Shown here piece by piece: positions 1 to 8,790 of a stretch of DNA of 18,880 nucleotides. The position numbers and the translations under genes were made by a program. Under the pieces are notes generated by a model, which saw only the letters and a list, made by a program, of their open reading frames with translations, was not told where the DNA came from and ran no database searches. Location: contig DKKP01000173.1 of the NCBI GenBank assembly GCA_002455335.1, forward strand, positions 7,976 through 26,855, given 5' to 3'. The stretch is from Anaerolineales bacterium UBA6663. GTDB lineage: Bacteria; Chloroflexota; Anaerolineae; Anaerolineales; UBA6663. Every line of letters begins with the position of its first letter. Positions within the stretch are counted from its first letter, which is position 1.

Positions 1-1595
1 TGGCACATGCGCCCGATGAGGATAAGCGTCCCGCCGGTTTGCGCGTAGTCGATCAACTTCTGTTGTGTTGCGGGGTCGCACTGGCGTTCGATCATCAACC
101 ACAAAGTTGGTGTGCGCAGTGGGTCGAGGCTGTCTCGATCGACGGCGATGGCATCGTAGGCCCGATGGGTCAGTGTCAGGCCGCGCGCGATCAGATCGAA
201 CAAGATCGTGTCGCGTTGATGCGTCAGGATCTGCGTCTCGTCCGCAGTGGCTGGTGTGTTGACCTCGGTCATGTAGTGATCCAGGAGGAAACCGACCGTG
301 GTCGTCGTTTCAGGCCGCGCCACGACCAACGCCGTGCCGTAAGCTTCAAGCGCGCCCGAAAGTACAGCGTACCGCGCGAACTGCGAGCGCACCGAACCGT
401 CTTTGCGTACCGGGTGCCCCCAATCGTGGCGCTTCACGCCCGACAGGAGCGGATCGTTTTCGCCGTCGCAGAACAGGTAGTGGTTGATCCCGCGCATGCC
501 CACCGAGAGACAGAGACGCGCATGCAGGTCAGCTAATGATGACTGGGCACCGCCGAAGTCGGGATTGCCCCCGGCCTGGAACTCGATCGAGAACAACGCC
601 TGAGCCGAGTTCTGCAGCGCCTGGGTCATGGCATTGACCATCACAAGCTCGTGGGCGTTCCCCTCGTCGATATGGATCGGGTATACATCCGTCGCGCTCA
701 CGACCCCCTCGATCGTCATGGCCTCGATCAACTGGGAGAGCCCGATCGGGAAGGTTTTGCCGCCATTGCCGAAGCCGTGGATGTTCACAACCGGCGCCAC
801 CTCCAGCCCATTGGAACGGGCTATGTCCCACAGCGTGGCGAAATAATCGCGCAGGTAGCGGCGATAGAAACGCCGATAGTCCTCGACGGCGGTCCGACTG
901 TCAGGTCCGGTGGGATTCTGCAGGAGCCTACGCAGGCGCTCAGGGGTGGGCGGTTCCGAGTAGCGCTGCAGGCCCACGCCCTCGGCTGCGGCCTCGATGT
1001 GGCCTGCCAGGCGAGCGAGCGTGTCTGGGTTGACATCCAGCAGATTGCGAACCCAGGCGATCATGCCCATCTCATTGTCGAGCTGGACCATCAAGATCCG
1101 TCCACCGCGTGTGACCTGCCGCGGCGCCAACACGGCGAACACATCGCTGTACCAACCCTCGACCGCGCTCACAAACGACGGATGGAGGTAACTCACGATC
1201 TCCTGCGCCCGGCCGTCTTCGGCGCTCAAGAACGCGCACTCGGGGTGTTGCTCGAGCACCCAGGCCGGGATGCCCTCGCGATACGTCTCGGCCATGATGT
1301 ACGGGCCGGGCCGCGCGATGATCCAGAATCCCATCCGGGCCGCAAGATCAAGGAATCCGGTCAGATCGCGCATCGGATGCGTCTGGCCATCCAGGTCACT
1401 GACGTCGGACGTCGGCTGGTGCCACAACCAGGGTATGTACGTGGCCAGGGTGTTGAATCCGGCGGCTCTCAGCAACCCGAGGCGGTGCGCCCACTCAGGG
1501 GCCGGGGTTCGAAAATAGTGAAACTCGCCGGCCTGCAACAGGGTCGGTTTGCCGTCGATCCCGAACTGCCCATGTGCGATTTCAAACTGGGTCAT
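1..1595 (-). CDS. GH35 family glycoside hydrolase or glycosyltransferase, C-terminus cut by window edge
   Basis: The reading frame is open from ATG at 1595 to the left edge (531 codons, no stop), with GGAGGA ending 3-4 bases before the ATG. The N-terminus carries the GH35 pattern: GEFHYFR near residue 23, then W-x-x-RL, AAGFNT, TYIPWLWH and the strand ARPGPYIMAE. The acid/base is probably Glu175 in QLDNEMG (family form QxxNEYG), and the nucleophile probably Glu338 in SIEFQAGGN. The end of the visible part (GGTLILIG) looks like the usual domain after the barrel. No signal peptide is seen, so it should be cytoplasmic. Most GH35 enzymes are beta-galactosidases. However, a GH35 protein in a beta-1,2-glucanase cluster of Ignavibacterium album (IALB_1185) is a beta-1,2-glucosyltransferase, and the GH144 gene in this window makes that role plausible. 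The family is well supported; the substrate is inferred. Confidence 0.88.
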   Translation of the reverse strand, partial: MTQFEIAHGQFGIDGKPTLLQAGEFHYFRTPAPEWAHRLGLLRAAGFNTLATYIPWLWHQPTSDVSDLDGQTHPMRDLTGFLDLAARMGFWIIARPGPYIMAETYREGIPAWVLEQHPECAFLSAEDGRAQEIVSYLHPSFVSAVEGWYSDVFAVLAPRQVTRGGRILMVQLDNEMGMIAWVRNLLDVNPDTLARLAGHIEAAAEGVGLQRYSEPPTPERLRRLLQNPTGPDSRTAVEDYRRFYRRYLRDYFATLWDIARSNGLEVAPVVNIHGFGNGGKTFPIGLSQLIEAMTIEGVVSATDVYPIHIDEGNAHELVMVNAMTQALQNSAQALFSIEFQAGGNPDFGGAQSSLADLHARLCLSVGMRGINHYLFCDGENDPLLSGVKRHDWGHPVRKDGSVRSQFARYAVLSGALEAYGTALVVARPETTTTVGFLLDHYMTEVNTPATADETQILTHQRDTILFDLIARGLTLTHRAYDAIAVDRDSLDPLRTPTLWLMIERQCDPATQQKLIDYAQTGGTLILIGRMC

Positions 1596-1679
1596 GGCTC
1601 CTCCGAGGTCGTCAAACGATGTCGGTCTGAGGTGTGTATAACCTGAACGGGGTGGGGCGCTTGACAGGCCCATGAACCT

Positions 1680-1693
1680 ATGATACGTTTCAT
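1680..1693. promoter_or_regulatory. LacI-type operator 1
   Basis: The sequence ATGATACGTTTCAT is a 14-base palindrome around a central CG with one broken pair (T at 1684 against T at 1689). The CG-centred form with AAACGTTT-like arms is typical of LacI/PurR-family operators. It lies just downstream of the candidate minus-strand promoter, where a repressor of the GH35 gene would be expected. Confidence 0.6.
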
Positions 1694-1708
1694 GTCAAGC
1701 CGACGCGT

Positions 1709-1738
1709 TACATAAATGAGAATAAGTAGTCTTGTCAT
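1709..1738 (-). promoter_or_regulatory. Candidate promoter for the GH35 gene
   Basis: Reading the minus strand, ATGACA (1738-1733, one mismatch to TTGACA) is followed after 18 bases by TATGTA (1714-1709, a modest -10). Transcription would begin around 1702, placing operator 1 over the first transcribed bases, a common repression geometry. The -10 is weak, so this is tentative. Confidence 0.3.
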
Positions 1739-1763
1739 TGGGAGTAACTTCGTGTCTGACTGC

Positions 1764-1777
1764 GTGAAACGTTTCAT
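1764..1777. promoter_or_regulatory. LacI-type operator 2
   Basis: The sequence GTGAAACGTTTCAT contains a perfect 12-base palindrome, TGAAACGTTTCA, at 1765-1776. It matches operator 1 at all but two positions, and its centre is 84 bp away. The LacI-family gene at 18176 is the obvious candidate binder. It lies 87 bases before the GH94 start codon. Confidence 0.65.
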
Positions 1778-1801
1778 ATTCTAGTGCAGTCAATGGAGCG
1801 T

Positions 1802-1815
1802 TGCAAGCGCTGACG
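1802..1815. promoter_or_regulatory. Possible third, weaker CG-centred operator
   Basis: TGCAAGCGCTGACG matches the general LacI/CcpA pattern TGNAANCGNTNNCA at 8 of its 9 fixed positions, but it differs clearly from operators 1 and 2. Its centre is 38 bp from that of operator 2. It could be an auxiliary site, a site for another LacI-family protein, or chance. Confidence 0.2.
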
Positions 1816-1849
1816 TGTCAATGAATCCGTTTCGCGGCATTCTGCTTTC

Positions 1850-1855
1850 AGGGGG
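1850..1855 (+). promoter_or_regulatory. Ribosome binding site deciding the GH94 start
   Basis: AGGGGG sits 8 bases before the ATG at 1864 but only 2 bases before the in-frame ATG at 1858. The spacing favours 1864. Confidence 0.55.
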
Positions 1856-1863
1856 CGATGACC

Positions 1864-4251
1864 ATGAAGTTCGAAAGCGACTACGGGTATTTCACGGATG
1901 ACGGGCGAGAGTACGTCATCACCACACCGCATACGCCGCGGCCCTGGGGCAATGTCATCAGCAACGGCGACTACGGGCTGATGCTCTCTCAGACCGGCTC
2001 CGGCTACAGCTGGCGCGGCAATGCCGGCCAAAACCGGATCACGCGCTCGTTCCAGGATCTGATCAAGGACAACTGGGGCAAATACCTCTACATCCGCGAC
2101 CTCAAACGCGAGACGTTTTGGTCAGCGACGTACAAGCCCGTGATGCGCCAAGCCGAGCGTTTCTCCGTGACACACGGGTTGGGTTACTCGCTGTTCGCTC
2201 AGACTATTGAGGAGATCCGTAGTGCTTTGACCGTGTTCGTGACCGCACACGATCCGGTCGAGGTCCATCGTCTGACATTGACCAACGAAAGCGCCGAGAC
2301 ACGTGAGCTCGATGTCACGTCGTATGCCGAGTGGCTCCTCGGCTTTGCGCCCGACGAGCACCGCGAGTTCCACAAACTCTTCATCGAAACCGCGGCCGAT
2401 GTCGCACACAGCCGGGTGACTGCCCGTAAGTGTTTGTGGGGCTTTCCGGATTCGCTCGGCCGGCACAACAACACCGATTGGCCGTACACCGCCTTCATGG
2501 CGGTCAGCGAGCCGCTCAAGTCGTTCGATTGCGACAAAGAGACCTTTATCGGGATGTATCGCAACGACGATGCACCGCGAGCGATGACCGCGCCCGTACT
2601 CTCCGGACGCTCAGGGCGCTTCACTGATGCGATCGCCGCGCTTCAGACCGCGGTCACCCTGGCGCCTGGCGAATCGCGCACGATCGTGTTCGTGCTTGGT
2701 GTTGCCGAGGATGGCCGAGAGACCGTGGCCGACCTGGCCGGGCGTTATGCTTCGCCCGAGAAGGCCGGCCTTGCGCTGGCGGATGTCACGTCATTCTGGT
2801 CGGATCTGGTCGATCGAGAGCGCATCGAGACGCCCGACGAGGCCATGAACTTCATGACCAACATCTGGCTGAAGTACCAGGCGATCTCCGGCCGGTTGTG
2901 GGGCAAGTCGGCGCTCTATCAGGTCTCGGCCGGGATCGGCTTCCGCGATCAGCTTCAAGACAGCCAGATCTTCTTGATCAGCGCGCCCGAGTTGGCGCGA
3001 AAGCAGCTGTTACTGCACGCCGCCAATCAGTTCGCCGAGGGCGACGTCTACCATTGGTGGTTCTCGATCCGCGGCGGCGGCCCACGCACCAACTGCTCCG
3101 ACGATTTGCTCTGGTTGCCCTTTATCCTCGATGCGTATCTCAGCGAAACGGACGACTACACGATTCTTGATGAAGTCGTGCCGTACCTGAACGGCGGAAG
3201 CGGCGATGTGTTCGAACACTGCAAACGCGCGATCGAGCGGTCGTTCTCGCGTTTTTCGCCGCGCGGCATACCGTTGATGGGCGACCATGATTGGAACGAC
3301 GGCCTGAGCGCGGTCGGCACGCTGCTGCGTGGCGAGAGTTTCTGGGTCGCTGAGTTCCTGTACGACATCCTGGGCAAGATCGCGCCGTTGGCGCAGCGCC
3401 GCGGCGACGACGCCTTTTCGGAGCGCTGTCTTGTCGTGCGCGAGAGCCTGCAACAGGCGCTCGAGCGCCATGGCTGGGACGGCGCCTGGTACCGGATGGC
3501 CACCACGGACTCCGGGCTGCTTCTTGGCTCAAAAACGAACACTGAAGGGCAGATCTTTCTCATGCCCAATACCTGGGCCGTGATCAGCGGCATCGCTTCG
3601 CCCGATCGCGCGCGCCAGGCGCTGGCCGCGGTCACGCACTTCCTGTTGAAGGACCACGGCACGCTGCTGAACTACCCGGCCTTCACGCAGCCGCGACCGG
3701 ATATCGGCTACGTGACGCGCTATGCCCCCGGTCTGCGCGAGAACGGCGGCGTGTACACGCACGCGGCGACCTGGTCGGTCTGGGCCTACGCCGCCGCGGG
3801 TCAGCCCGATCTGGCGTATGAGGCTTATCGCCGCATCTGTCCGCCCAATCGGAGCGGCGACATCGAGGTCTATAAGGCCGAGCCCTATGTGACGCCAGGC
3901 AACATCGATGGCCCGCTCTCCGAATACTATGGGCGCGGCGGATGGACGTGGTACACGGGCTCCGCGCAATGGCTGCATCGCGTGGCCACGCACTGGATCC
4001 TGGGCATCCGGCCGCAGGCCGACGGCCTGTTGATCGATCCGGCGATCCCGGCGCATTGGCCGTCCTTCTCGGTGATACGCCCGTTCCGCAACGCCGTCTA
4101 CCAGATCGAGGTCAAGAACCCTGACGCCGTCAGCCGAGGCGTTCGATCGATCACTGTGGATGGCCAGCCGCTGACGGGCCAGTTGATCCCTGTGTTCAAC
4201 GATGGGCAAACCCATCGCGTGGAAGTGATCTTGGGGCTCAAGCCCCACTGA
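1864..4251 (+). CDS. GH94 inverting beta-glycoside phosphorylase
   Basis: A cytoplasmic enzyme of about 795 residues without signal peptide. It should cleave a beta-glucoside with phosphate, giving alpha-glucose 1-phosphate and a shortened acceptor. The N-terminal half (to about 300) is the GH94 beta-sandwich (REYVITTPHTPRPWGN). The (alpha/alpha)6 catalytic barrel follows, with GFRDQLQD (Arg361), DWND at 476-479 (site of the general-acid Asp), ENGGVYTHAATW (His633) and WYTGSAQW (Thr698-Gly699). The Arg, His and Thr-Gly positions match the phosphate-binding residues known in chitobiose and cellobiose phosphorylases. The length fits the cellobiose/chitobiose phosphorylase size class (about 800); characterised 1,2-beta-oligoglucan phosphorylases are near 1,100. 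The GH144 gene nearby points to sophoro-oligosaccharides, but cellobiose or another disaccharide cannot be excluded. It is the first gene of the operon, under the operators. ATG 1858 is a possible alternative start. Confidence 0.9.
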   Translation: MKFESDYGYFTDDGREYVITTPHTPRPWGNVISNGDYGLMLSQTGSGYSWRGNAGQNRITRSFQDLIKDNWGKYLYIRDLKRETFWSATYKPVMRQAERFSVTHGLGYSLFAQTIEEIRSALTVFVTAHDPVEVHRLTLTNESAETRELDVTSYAEWLLGFAPDEHREFHKLFIETAADVAHSRVTARKCLWGFPDSLGRHNNTDWPYTAFMAVSEPLKSFDCDKETFIGMYRNDDAPRAMTAPVLSGRSGRFTDAIAALQTAVTLAPGESRTIVFVLGVAEDGRETVADLAGRYASPEKAGLALADVTSFWSDLVDRERIETPDEAMNFMTNIWLKYQAISGRLWGKSALYQVSAGIGFRDQLQDSQIFLISAPELARKQLLLHAANQFAEGDVYHWWFSIRGGGPRTNCSDDLLWLPFILDAYLSETDDYTILDEVVPYLNGGSGDVFEHCKRAIERSFSRFSPRGIPLMGDHDWNDGLSAVGTLLRGESFWVAEFLYDILGKIAPLAQRRGDDAFSERCLVVRESLQQALERHGWDGAWYRMATTDSGLLLGSKTNTEGQIFLMPNTWAVISGIASPDRARQALAAVTHFLLKDHGTLLNYPAFTQPRPDIGYVTRYAPGLRENGGVYTHAATWSVWAYAAAGQPDLAYEAYRRICPPNRSGDIEVYKAEPYVTPGNIDGPLSEYYGRGGWTWYTGSAQWLHRVATHWILGIRPQADGLLIDPAIPAHWPSFSVIRPFRNAVYQIEVKNPDAVSRGVRSITVDGQPLTGQLIPVFNDGQTHRVEVILGLKPH

Positions 4252-4351
4252 GTTTTCGGACGCGCTCGTTCGACAGGAGGCGCCGCCTATTGACCTGAAC
4301 ACATACGCCATCGTTCGCCAGACCGGTTGAGAGAACATCAGGAGGAACAAG
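4252..4351 (+). promoter_or_regulatory. Intergenic leader before the binding-protein gene
   Basis: This 100-base gap is the longest between plus-strand genes. It ends with a strong AGGAGG at 4340-4345, 6 bases before the ATG at 4352. No clear promoter, operator copy or terminator was seen. It may be a spacer that raises translation of the binding protein. Confidence 0.35.
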
Positions 4352-5812
4352 ATGAAAGCATTCAGCAAATTGATCAATCTGGCCCTTACCGCGTTAACCT
4401 TGACCAGTGTAGTGGCCTGCACCGCGCAGCCCGCCGCGACGACCGCGCCCGAGAACACGGCAGTCGCGGAAGTTCCGACGACGGCTTCCGAGCCGACGGC
4501 GGCGCCTGAGGCCACTTCGGCTCCCGAAGCCACCACAGCGCCCGAAGCGATGGAGCCCGTCACCCTCCGCTACGCCAACTGGAACCTGGGCACAGAGGAA
4601 GAGAACAACGTCCAGCGCCAGCTGGTCAAGGCGTACACCGACGCCAACCCGCATGTGACGATTGAGTTCGTCGACATGTCGGGCGAAGGCGGCTGGGACG
4701 CGATCCTGACCGCATACGCGGCCAAGGGCGAGCTCCCGGATGTGTTCATGGCCAACAACGTCCCGCTGTATGCCCAGAACGGCTGGCTGGCCGATCTGTC
4801 GGGGCACGTGGCCGACGATGCCGACTGGCAAAACGTGCCGCAGATCTTGAAGGATTCGTTCACCTACTCCGACAAGGTGCTCGGCCTCCCGGCGGCGCAG
4901 TTCATCATGGGTTACTTCGTCAATAAGGACCTGTATGAGGCAGCCAATCTTGATGCGCCGGAGTACGGGTTCGCTGTCGAAGATCTCGAAGCGAACGCTG
5001 AGGCCCTGACGGACGTCGACAAGGCCGTGCTCGGCCTCGACGAGATGGAGCCGATCATGGGTTGGTACGCCAGCACCCAGGATGATGCGCTGGGCTGGTT
5101 CAGCTTTGACGGCGCGCACATGAACTACAACTCGGCGGCCTTCAAGGACGCCGTAGCCAAGGCCGGCGAGTTGCGCCAGTACACGTGGCAGGGCCTGACT
5201 GACGAGCAGAAGGCCAACTTCAAGTCCGCCGGGCCGTGGGAGGCCTTCCTCAACCAGGAAGTGGCGGTGCGCTGGGACGGCGGCTGGGTGCTGCCGGATT
5301 ACGTCCAGAAGGCCACCTTCGAGTGGGACTTCATCGGCATCCCGGGCGGCAGCCAGGCGCTTGTGGCGGATGCCATCGTCGTCTCGCAGACCGCCGCGAA
5401 CCTCGACGAGGCTTACAAGTTCGCGCATTGGATGACGTTCTCGTCCGAGGCGTACGCGCTCGAAGTCGAGCTTGCCAAGGCCGCCGGGACGGCGCCGAAG
5501 ATGCCGGTGTCGGTCGATGCGGCCTCGATCGATCTCTACAAGCAGTTCGTGGATAAGCCCGGTGTCACCGCCGCGCTCGACAATCTCGAGGCCAGCGTGG
5601 TCGAATCGCTTGCCAAGCTCGTCCCGGGCTACATTAACGCCCGCTGGGAGGGCAAGCCGGGCATCGACATCGGTGAGGATAAGGATGTGAACATGTGGTT
5701 CATGTTCAACTTCGCCAATGACGGTAAGTTCAAGTACGAGGACTACGCCGAGCGACTCGAGGAGTTCGCCAACCAGACCCTTGACGACGCTGCCGCAGCC
5801 GTCAATAAGTAA
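4352..5812 (+). CDS. ABC sugar-binding lipoprotein (family 1 extracellular solute-binding protein)
   Basis: This 486-residue lipoprotein should capture an oligosaccharide outside the membrane and deliver it to a permease pair. Residues 1-23 form a lipoprotein signal ending in the lipobox V-V-A-C (Cys23). A flexible linker rich in Ala, Pro, Glu and Thr follows to about 68, then the binding-protein fold begins (VTLRYANWN). Typical family features are a [11 protein letters not shown] segment near 187-197, an Ala/Trp-rich stretch ([17 protein letters not shown]) and an [10 protein letters not shown] helix. The start is firm because AGGAGG precedes it at ideal spacing. It follows the GH94 gene after 100 bases and is followed by a strong intercistronic hairpin. 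Which of the two permease pairs it serves cannot be told from sequence. Substrate is inferred from neighbours as sophoro-oligosaccharides. Confidence 0.9.
   Translation: MKAFSKLINLALTALTLTSVVACTAQPAATTAPENTAVAEVPTTASEPTAAPEATSAPEATTAPEAMEPVTLRYANWNLGTEEENNVQRQLVKAYTDANPHVTIEFVDMSGEGGWDAILTAYAAKGELPDVFMANNVPLYAQNGWLADLSGHVADDADWQNVPQILKDSFTYSDKVLGLPAAQFIMGYFVNKDLYEAANLDAPEYGFAVEDLEANAEALTDVDKAVLGLDEMEPIMGWYASTQDDALGWFSFDGAHMNYNSAAFKDAVAKAGELRQYTWQGLTDEQKANFKSAGPWEAFLNQEVAVRWDGGWVLPDYVQKATFEWDFIGIPGGSQALVADAIVVSQTAANLDEAYKFAHWMTFSSEAYALEVELAKAAGTAPKMPVSVDAASIDLYKQFVDKPGVTAALDNLEASVVESLAKLVPGYINARWEGKPGIDIGEDKDVNMWFMFNFANDGKFKYEDYAERLEEFANQTLDDAAAAVNK
4502..4555 (+). repeat. Three tandem 18-bp units encoding APEA(T/M)x linker repeats
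   Basis: Units at 4502-4519, 4520-4537 and 4538-4555 encode A(A)[11 protein letters not shown] and APEAME in the linker after the lipidated cysteine. The DNA copies differ at several synonymous positions, so this is an old or protein-level repeat rather than a recent expansion. Confidence 0.6.
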
Positions 5813-5829
5813 ACATCTGATTGACTCGA

Positions 5830-5868
5830 CCCGGGTTGGCGCATAGCCAGGCCGTGCGCCAACCCGGG
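5830..5868 (+). promoter_or_regulatory. Perfect 14-bp intercistronic hairpin
   Basis: CCCGGGTTGGCGCA (5830-5843) is exactly complementary to TGCGCCAACCCGGG (5855-5868) with an 11-base loop. It begins 17 bases after the stop of the binding-protein gene and ends 36 bases before the next start. No T-run follows, so a simple intrinsic terminator is unlikely. It could protect the upstream mRNA from 3' exonucleases and raise the level of the binding protein relative to the permeases, as intercistronic hairpins do in maltose operons, or it could partly terminate transcription. Confidence 0.7.
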
Positions 5869-5904
5869 GGATCGGTACGACGATCGCTCGACAGGTCGAT
5901 GCCC

Positions 5905-8790
5905 ATGAAGTCACGTCACGGCTTGCGGATCCTGAGCGCGCTCTTGATTCTGGCAACCACAACGACGCAATCGAGCCGGTTAGCCGCGGGGTCATGGGCA
6001 GGCTACTCGGAGCCCGCGCCAAACTTCCGGGAAGTCGGCGCTGGGGTCCGCCTTGAGATCACGGCCGATGCCTACGGCCACCCTCTGGCCGGAGGCGAGA
6101 CCGCTGAGCGATACGATAAGCCCAGCGTGGCGTTGACTGCAGGCGCAAGCGTGCGGTTTACGGTATCGGTGCCAACGGCCGGGAGCTACGAGTTGGCCTT
6201 TGATGCCGCGGCCGTCGATGCGCTGTTCAATCGTCCTGAGGGGCAATTGCGGGTCGACGGCGAATTCCCCTCCCACGCGGCGCGCCGCGTGATCTTTCCG
6301 GTGTTCTACGTCGATCAGGTTGAGGCGTTTCCGCTCGATCGCTATGGAAACGAGGCGCTCCCCCAACAGACTCAGTTGATCCGCTGGTCGACCGTAGCGT
6401 TGCGCGATCCGGGTTTTCGTCAGGCGACGCCGAGCACGCTTGATCTCAGCGCCGGTGACCATGTCTTCGAACTGACGCTCACCGAAGGCCTGCTCTATCT
6501 CGGCAGCGCCTATCTGACCTCGGCCGTCCGGGCCCCGGCCTATGCCGATTATCTCGCCGCGCAGCCCGGGTCAACCCCCGCCGGCCACCTGTTCGAGATC
6601 GAGGCCGAGCACGTCACCTTCAAAGACGCCACATCGATCAGGCCCACAAGCAGCCGTAGCGTCGAGGTCACGCCCTACGACACAAACCGACTGCTGCTGA
6701 ACACGCTGGGTGGCGACACCTGGAAGCACAGCGGAAGTACGGCCTACTACGCGTTCGAGGTCCCGGCCGACGGGTACTACGCCGTGACCCTGCGCGCCCT
6801 GCAGAACGTCAAGAGCAATTTCACGGTCTTCCGTAGGATCACGGTCAATGGCGAGGTGCCTTTCGCCGAGCTCTACGCGGTGCCCTTCAACTACAGCACG
6901 CGCTGGTCGAACATGACCCTGGGCGGTGCCGCACCGTATCAGATCTACCTCCACCGTGGGCAAAACATCATCGGGATCGAGGCGACTTATTCGCCCTATG
7001 CGGATGCCGCAGATCGGGTGCAGCAGGCTCTACTCGATATCAACGACCTGACGCTCGATATCCGCAAGCTGACGGGCAATCAGATCGATCCGTTCAAGGA
7101 ATGGGAGATTTCGGAATACATCCCGGATCTCAAGGAGCGGCTGACGGCGATCGCCGATCAGCTGCGGGCGGACAAGGATGCTGTGCTTGTTGTCAATCAG
7201 GGCCAGATCTCGCAGGAGGTCCTGACTTATCAGATGGTGATCGATAGCCTTGACTTCCTGGCGGCCGAACCCGACAAGGTGCCGAACCGCATGAACCGGC
7301 TATCGGGCGGCTCAGCCTCGGCCGCTCAGTTGCTCGGCAAGATCCTGCCTGAGTTGCAGAACCAGCCGCTGGCGCTCGACAAGGTCTTCATCCACTCGCT
7401 CGACACGCAGCCGCCCGTGGTCGAGGTGCCATTCTATATGGCCCTGAGCGAGGACCTGAAGCGCTTTGCGTATTCGTTCCGGCCTAACCCCTATCAGACG
7501 ATCGGCGCGGCTGACGGCGAGTTGGAAGTCTGGGTGAACCGACCGCGGCAGTATGTGGACCTGTTACAGCTCATGGCTGACCAGAGCTTTACGCCCCAGA
7601 CCGGGATACCAGTCAAGTTCTCGTTGATGCCCGACGAAGCCAAGCTGGTGCTGGCCAACGCCGCCGGCATCCAGCCCGACGTTGCGCTTGGCGTGAGCAC
7701 GCACATCCCCTACGAACTTGCGGTGCGCAATGCGCTCAAGGATCTGCGCTCGTTCGAGGATTTCGACTCGTTTATTCGGGTCTATACGCCTGGTTCGCTC
7801 TTGAGTTACATCATCGATGACTCGGTCTACGCGATCCCGGAGACCCAGGATTTCTGGGTGACCTACTACCGCCGCGACATTCTACAATCGCTCGACATCC
7901 CGGTGCCCGACACGTGGGAAGAGGTTATTGAGATCCTGCCTGAGCTGCAGCGCTATGGCATGAACTACAACACGCCGCTTTCGGGCGGCAGCGGCTACAA
8001 GAACTATCTGTTCACAGCCCCGTATCTCTTCAACCAGGGCGCTGAGCTCTACAGCCCCGACGGGTTCGCGACCGGGCTCGAGAGCGACGAAGCCATCGCA
8101 GGCATCCGGTTCATGGCCGAGAGTTTCACGCTCTACGGAATGCCGCTGACCACCTCGAGCTTCTACGACAGCTTCCGTTACGGCAGCCTGCCGATCGGGG
8201 TCTCGAACATCGAGACCTACGTCAAGCTGATCACGGCCGCACCCGAGATCGAGGGTCTGTGGTCGATCGATCTGTACCCGGCGACAGTCGGCGCCGATGG
8301 CCAACTACGCCGCTACGCAACCGGGTCGGCGCAGGCCAGCGTCATGTTCGCGGCCACCGACCAACCCGAAGAATCTTGGAAGTTCCTCAAATGGTGGATG
8401 TCGACTGAAACCCAGGTCGATTTTCAGCAGCAGCTCGTGCTGAACTACGGCCTCGAGTATTTCTGGAATTCAGCGAACCTGGATGCGTTTGCGCTGGCCG
8501 CGATCCCGCAGGAGCACAGAGACGTGATCCTCGAGCAATGGACATGGCTACAGGAACCGGTCAAGCTGCCGGGTAGCTATATGCAGGAACGCGAGTTGAG
8601 CAACGCCTGGAATCGCATCGTTTTCGACGGCGTCAATCCGCGCGTGGCCATCGATAGCTCGGTGATCATCATCAACCGCGAGATTACGCGCAAGATGGAG
8701 GAGTTCGGCTACCTCGAGGAGGGCGAGGTGGTGCGCAGCTTCACGATCCCGACGATCGAGACCGTACGCGGCTGGATGGAGGGCGAATGA
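5905..8790 (+). CDS. Large secreted sugar-binding protein with N-terminal carbohydrate-binding-like domains
   Basis: About 961 residues, twice the length of an ordinary sugar-binding protein. Residues 1-30 look like a Sec signal peptide without a lipobox cysteine. Two beta-rich regions follow (about 40-210 and 229-385). The second begins LFEIEAEH, the usual opening of CBM6/CBM35-like domains, and contains [19 protein letters not shown] mostly helical stretch (about 393-530) leads to a family 1 binding-protein fold from about 537 to the end, with [21 protein letters not shown] at 653 and [12 protein letters not shown]. The frame is open back to a TTG at 5821, but that would place the hairpin inside the gene; ATG 5905, 9 bases after AGG, also gives a clean signal peptide (ATG 5899 is the alternative). 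The gene overlaps the next permease by ATGA, which links it to permease pair 1. It may hold long glucan chains for import. Confidence 0.85.
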   Translation: MKSRHGLRILSALLILATTTTQSSRLAAGSWAGYSEPAPNFREVGAGVRLEITADAYGHPLAGGETAERYDKPSVALTAGASVRFTVSVPTAGSYELAFDAAAVDALFNRPEGQLRVDGEFPSHAARRVIFPVFYVDQVEAFPLDRYGNEALPQQTQLIRWSTVALRDPGFRQATPSTLDLSAGDHVFELTLTEGLLYLGSAYLTSAVRAPAYADYLAAQPGSTPAGHLFEIEAEHVTFKDATSIRPTSSRSVEVTPYDTNRLLLNTLGGDTWKHSGSTAYYAFEVPADGYYAVTLRALQNVKSNFTVFRRITVNGEVPFAELYAVPFNYSTRWSNMTLGGAAPYQIYLHRGQNIIGIEATYSPYADAADRVQQALLDINDLTLDIRKLTGNQIDPFKEWEISEYIPDLKERLTAIADQLRADKDAVLVVNQGQISQEVLTYQMVIDSLDFLAAEPDKVPNRMNRLSGGSASAAQLLGKILPELQNQPLALDKVFIHSLDTQPPVVEVPFYMALSEDLKRFAYSFRPNPYQTIGAADGELEVWVNRPRQYVDLLQLMADQSFTPQTGIPVKFSLMPDEAKLVLANAAGIQPDVALGVSTHIPYELAVRNALKDLRSFEDFDSFIRVYTPGSLLSYIIDDSVYAIPETQDFWVTYYRRDILQSLDIPVPDTWEEVIEILPELQRYGMNYNTPLSGGSGYKNYLFTAPYLFNQGAELYSPDGFATGLESDEAIAGIRFMAESFTLYGMPLTTSSFYDSFRYGSLPIGVSNIETYVKLITAAPEIEGLWSIDLYPATVGADGQLRRYATGSAQASVMFAATDQPEESWKFLKWWMSTETQVDFQQQLVLNYGLEYFWNSANLDAFALAAIPQEHRDVILEQWTWLQEPVKLPGSYMQERELSNAWNRIVFDGVNPRVAIDSSVIIINREITRKMEEFGYLEEGEVVRSFTIPTIETVRGWMEGE

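Larger units (their letters stand above)
1596..1863. promoter_or_regulatory. Divergent control region between GH35 and the main operon
   Basis: These 268 bases have no coding potential and lie between the two divergent start codons. The region is visibly richer in A+T than the genes around it. It contains two near-perfect LacI-type operators, a weaker third candidate and a possible promoter for the minus-strand gene. No convincing -35/-10 pair was found for the plus-strand operon; TATTCT at 1777-1782, overlapping the second operator, is the best -10 lookalike but has no good -35. Confidence 0.75.

Noticed and set aside
651..1646. Long plus-strand open frame of 331 codons
   Set aside because: It is antisense to the GH35 gene, whose conserved motifs are unmistakable. 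The predicted protein has no recognisable domain and no good ribosome site.
1661..1684. TTGACA followed by TATGAT on the plus strand as a promoter
   Set aside because: The hexamers are good, but the spacer is only 12 bases, too short for a sigma-70-type promoter. A transcript from here would also have to cross both operators.
1821..1835. ATGAATCCGTTTCGC as another operator copy
   Set aside because: It resembles operator 2 but has an extra base at the centre and loses the palindrome.
5830..5868. Hairpin as an ordinary intrinsic terminator ending the operon
   Set aside because: No run of T follows, and the next gene starts 36 bases later on the same strand with a matching function.
4394..6022. 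Minus-strand open frame of 542 codons
   Set aside because: It lies opposite the binding-protein gene and spans the intercistronic hairpin. Its composition (rich in Arg, His, Val, Gly) is typical of antisense frames in high-GC genes.
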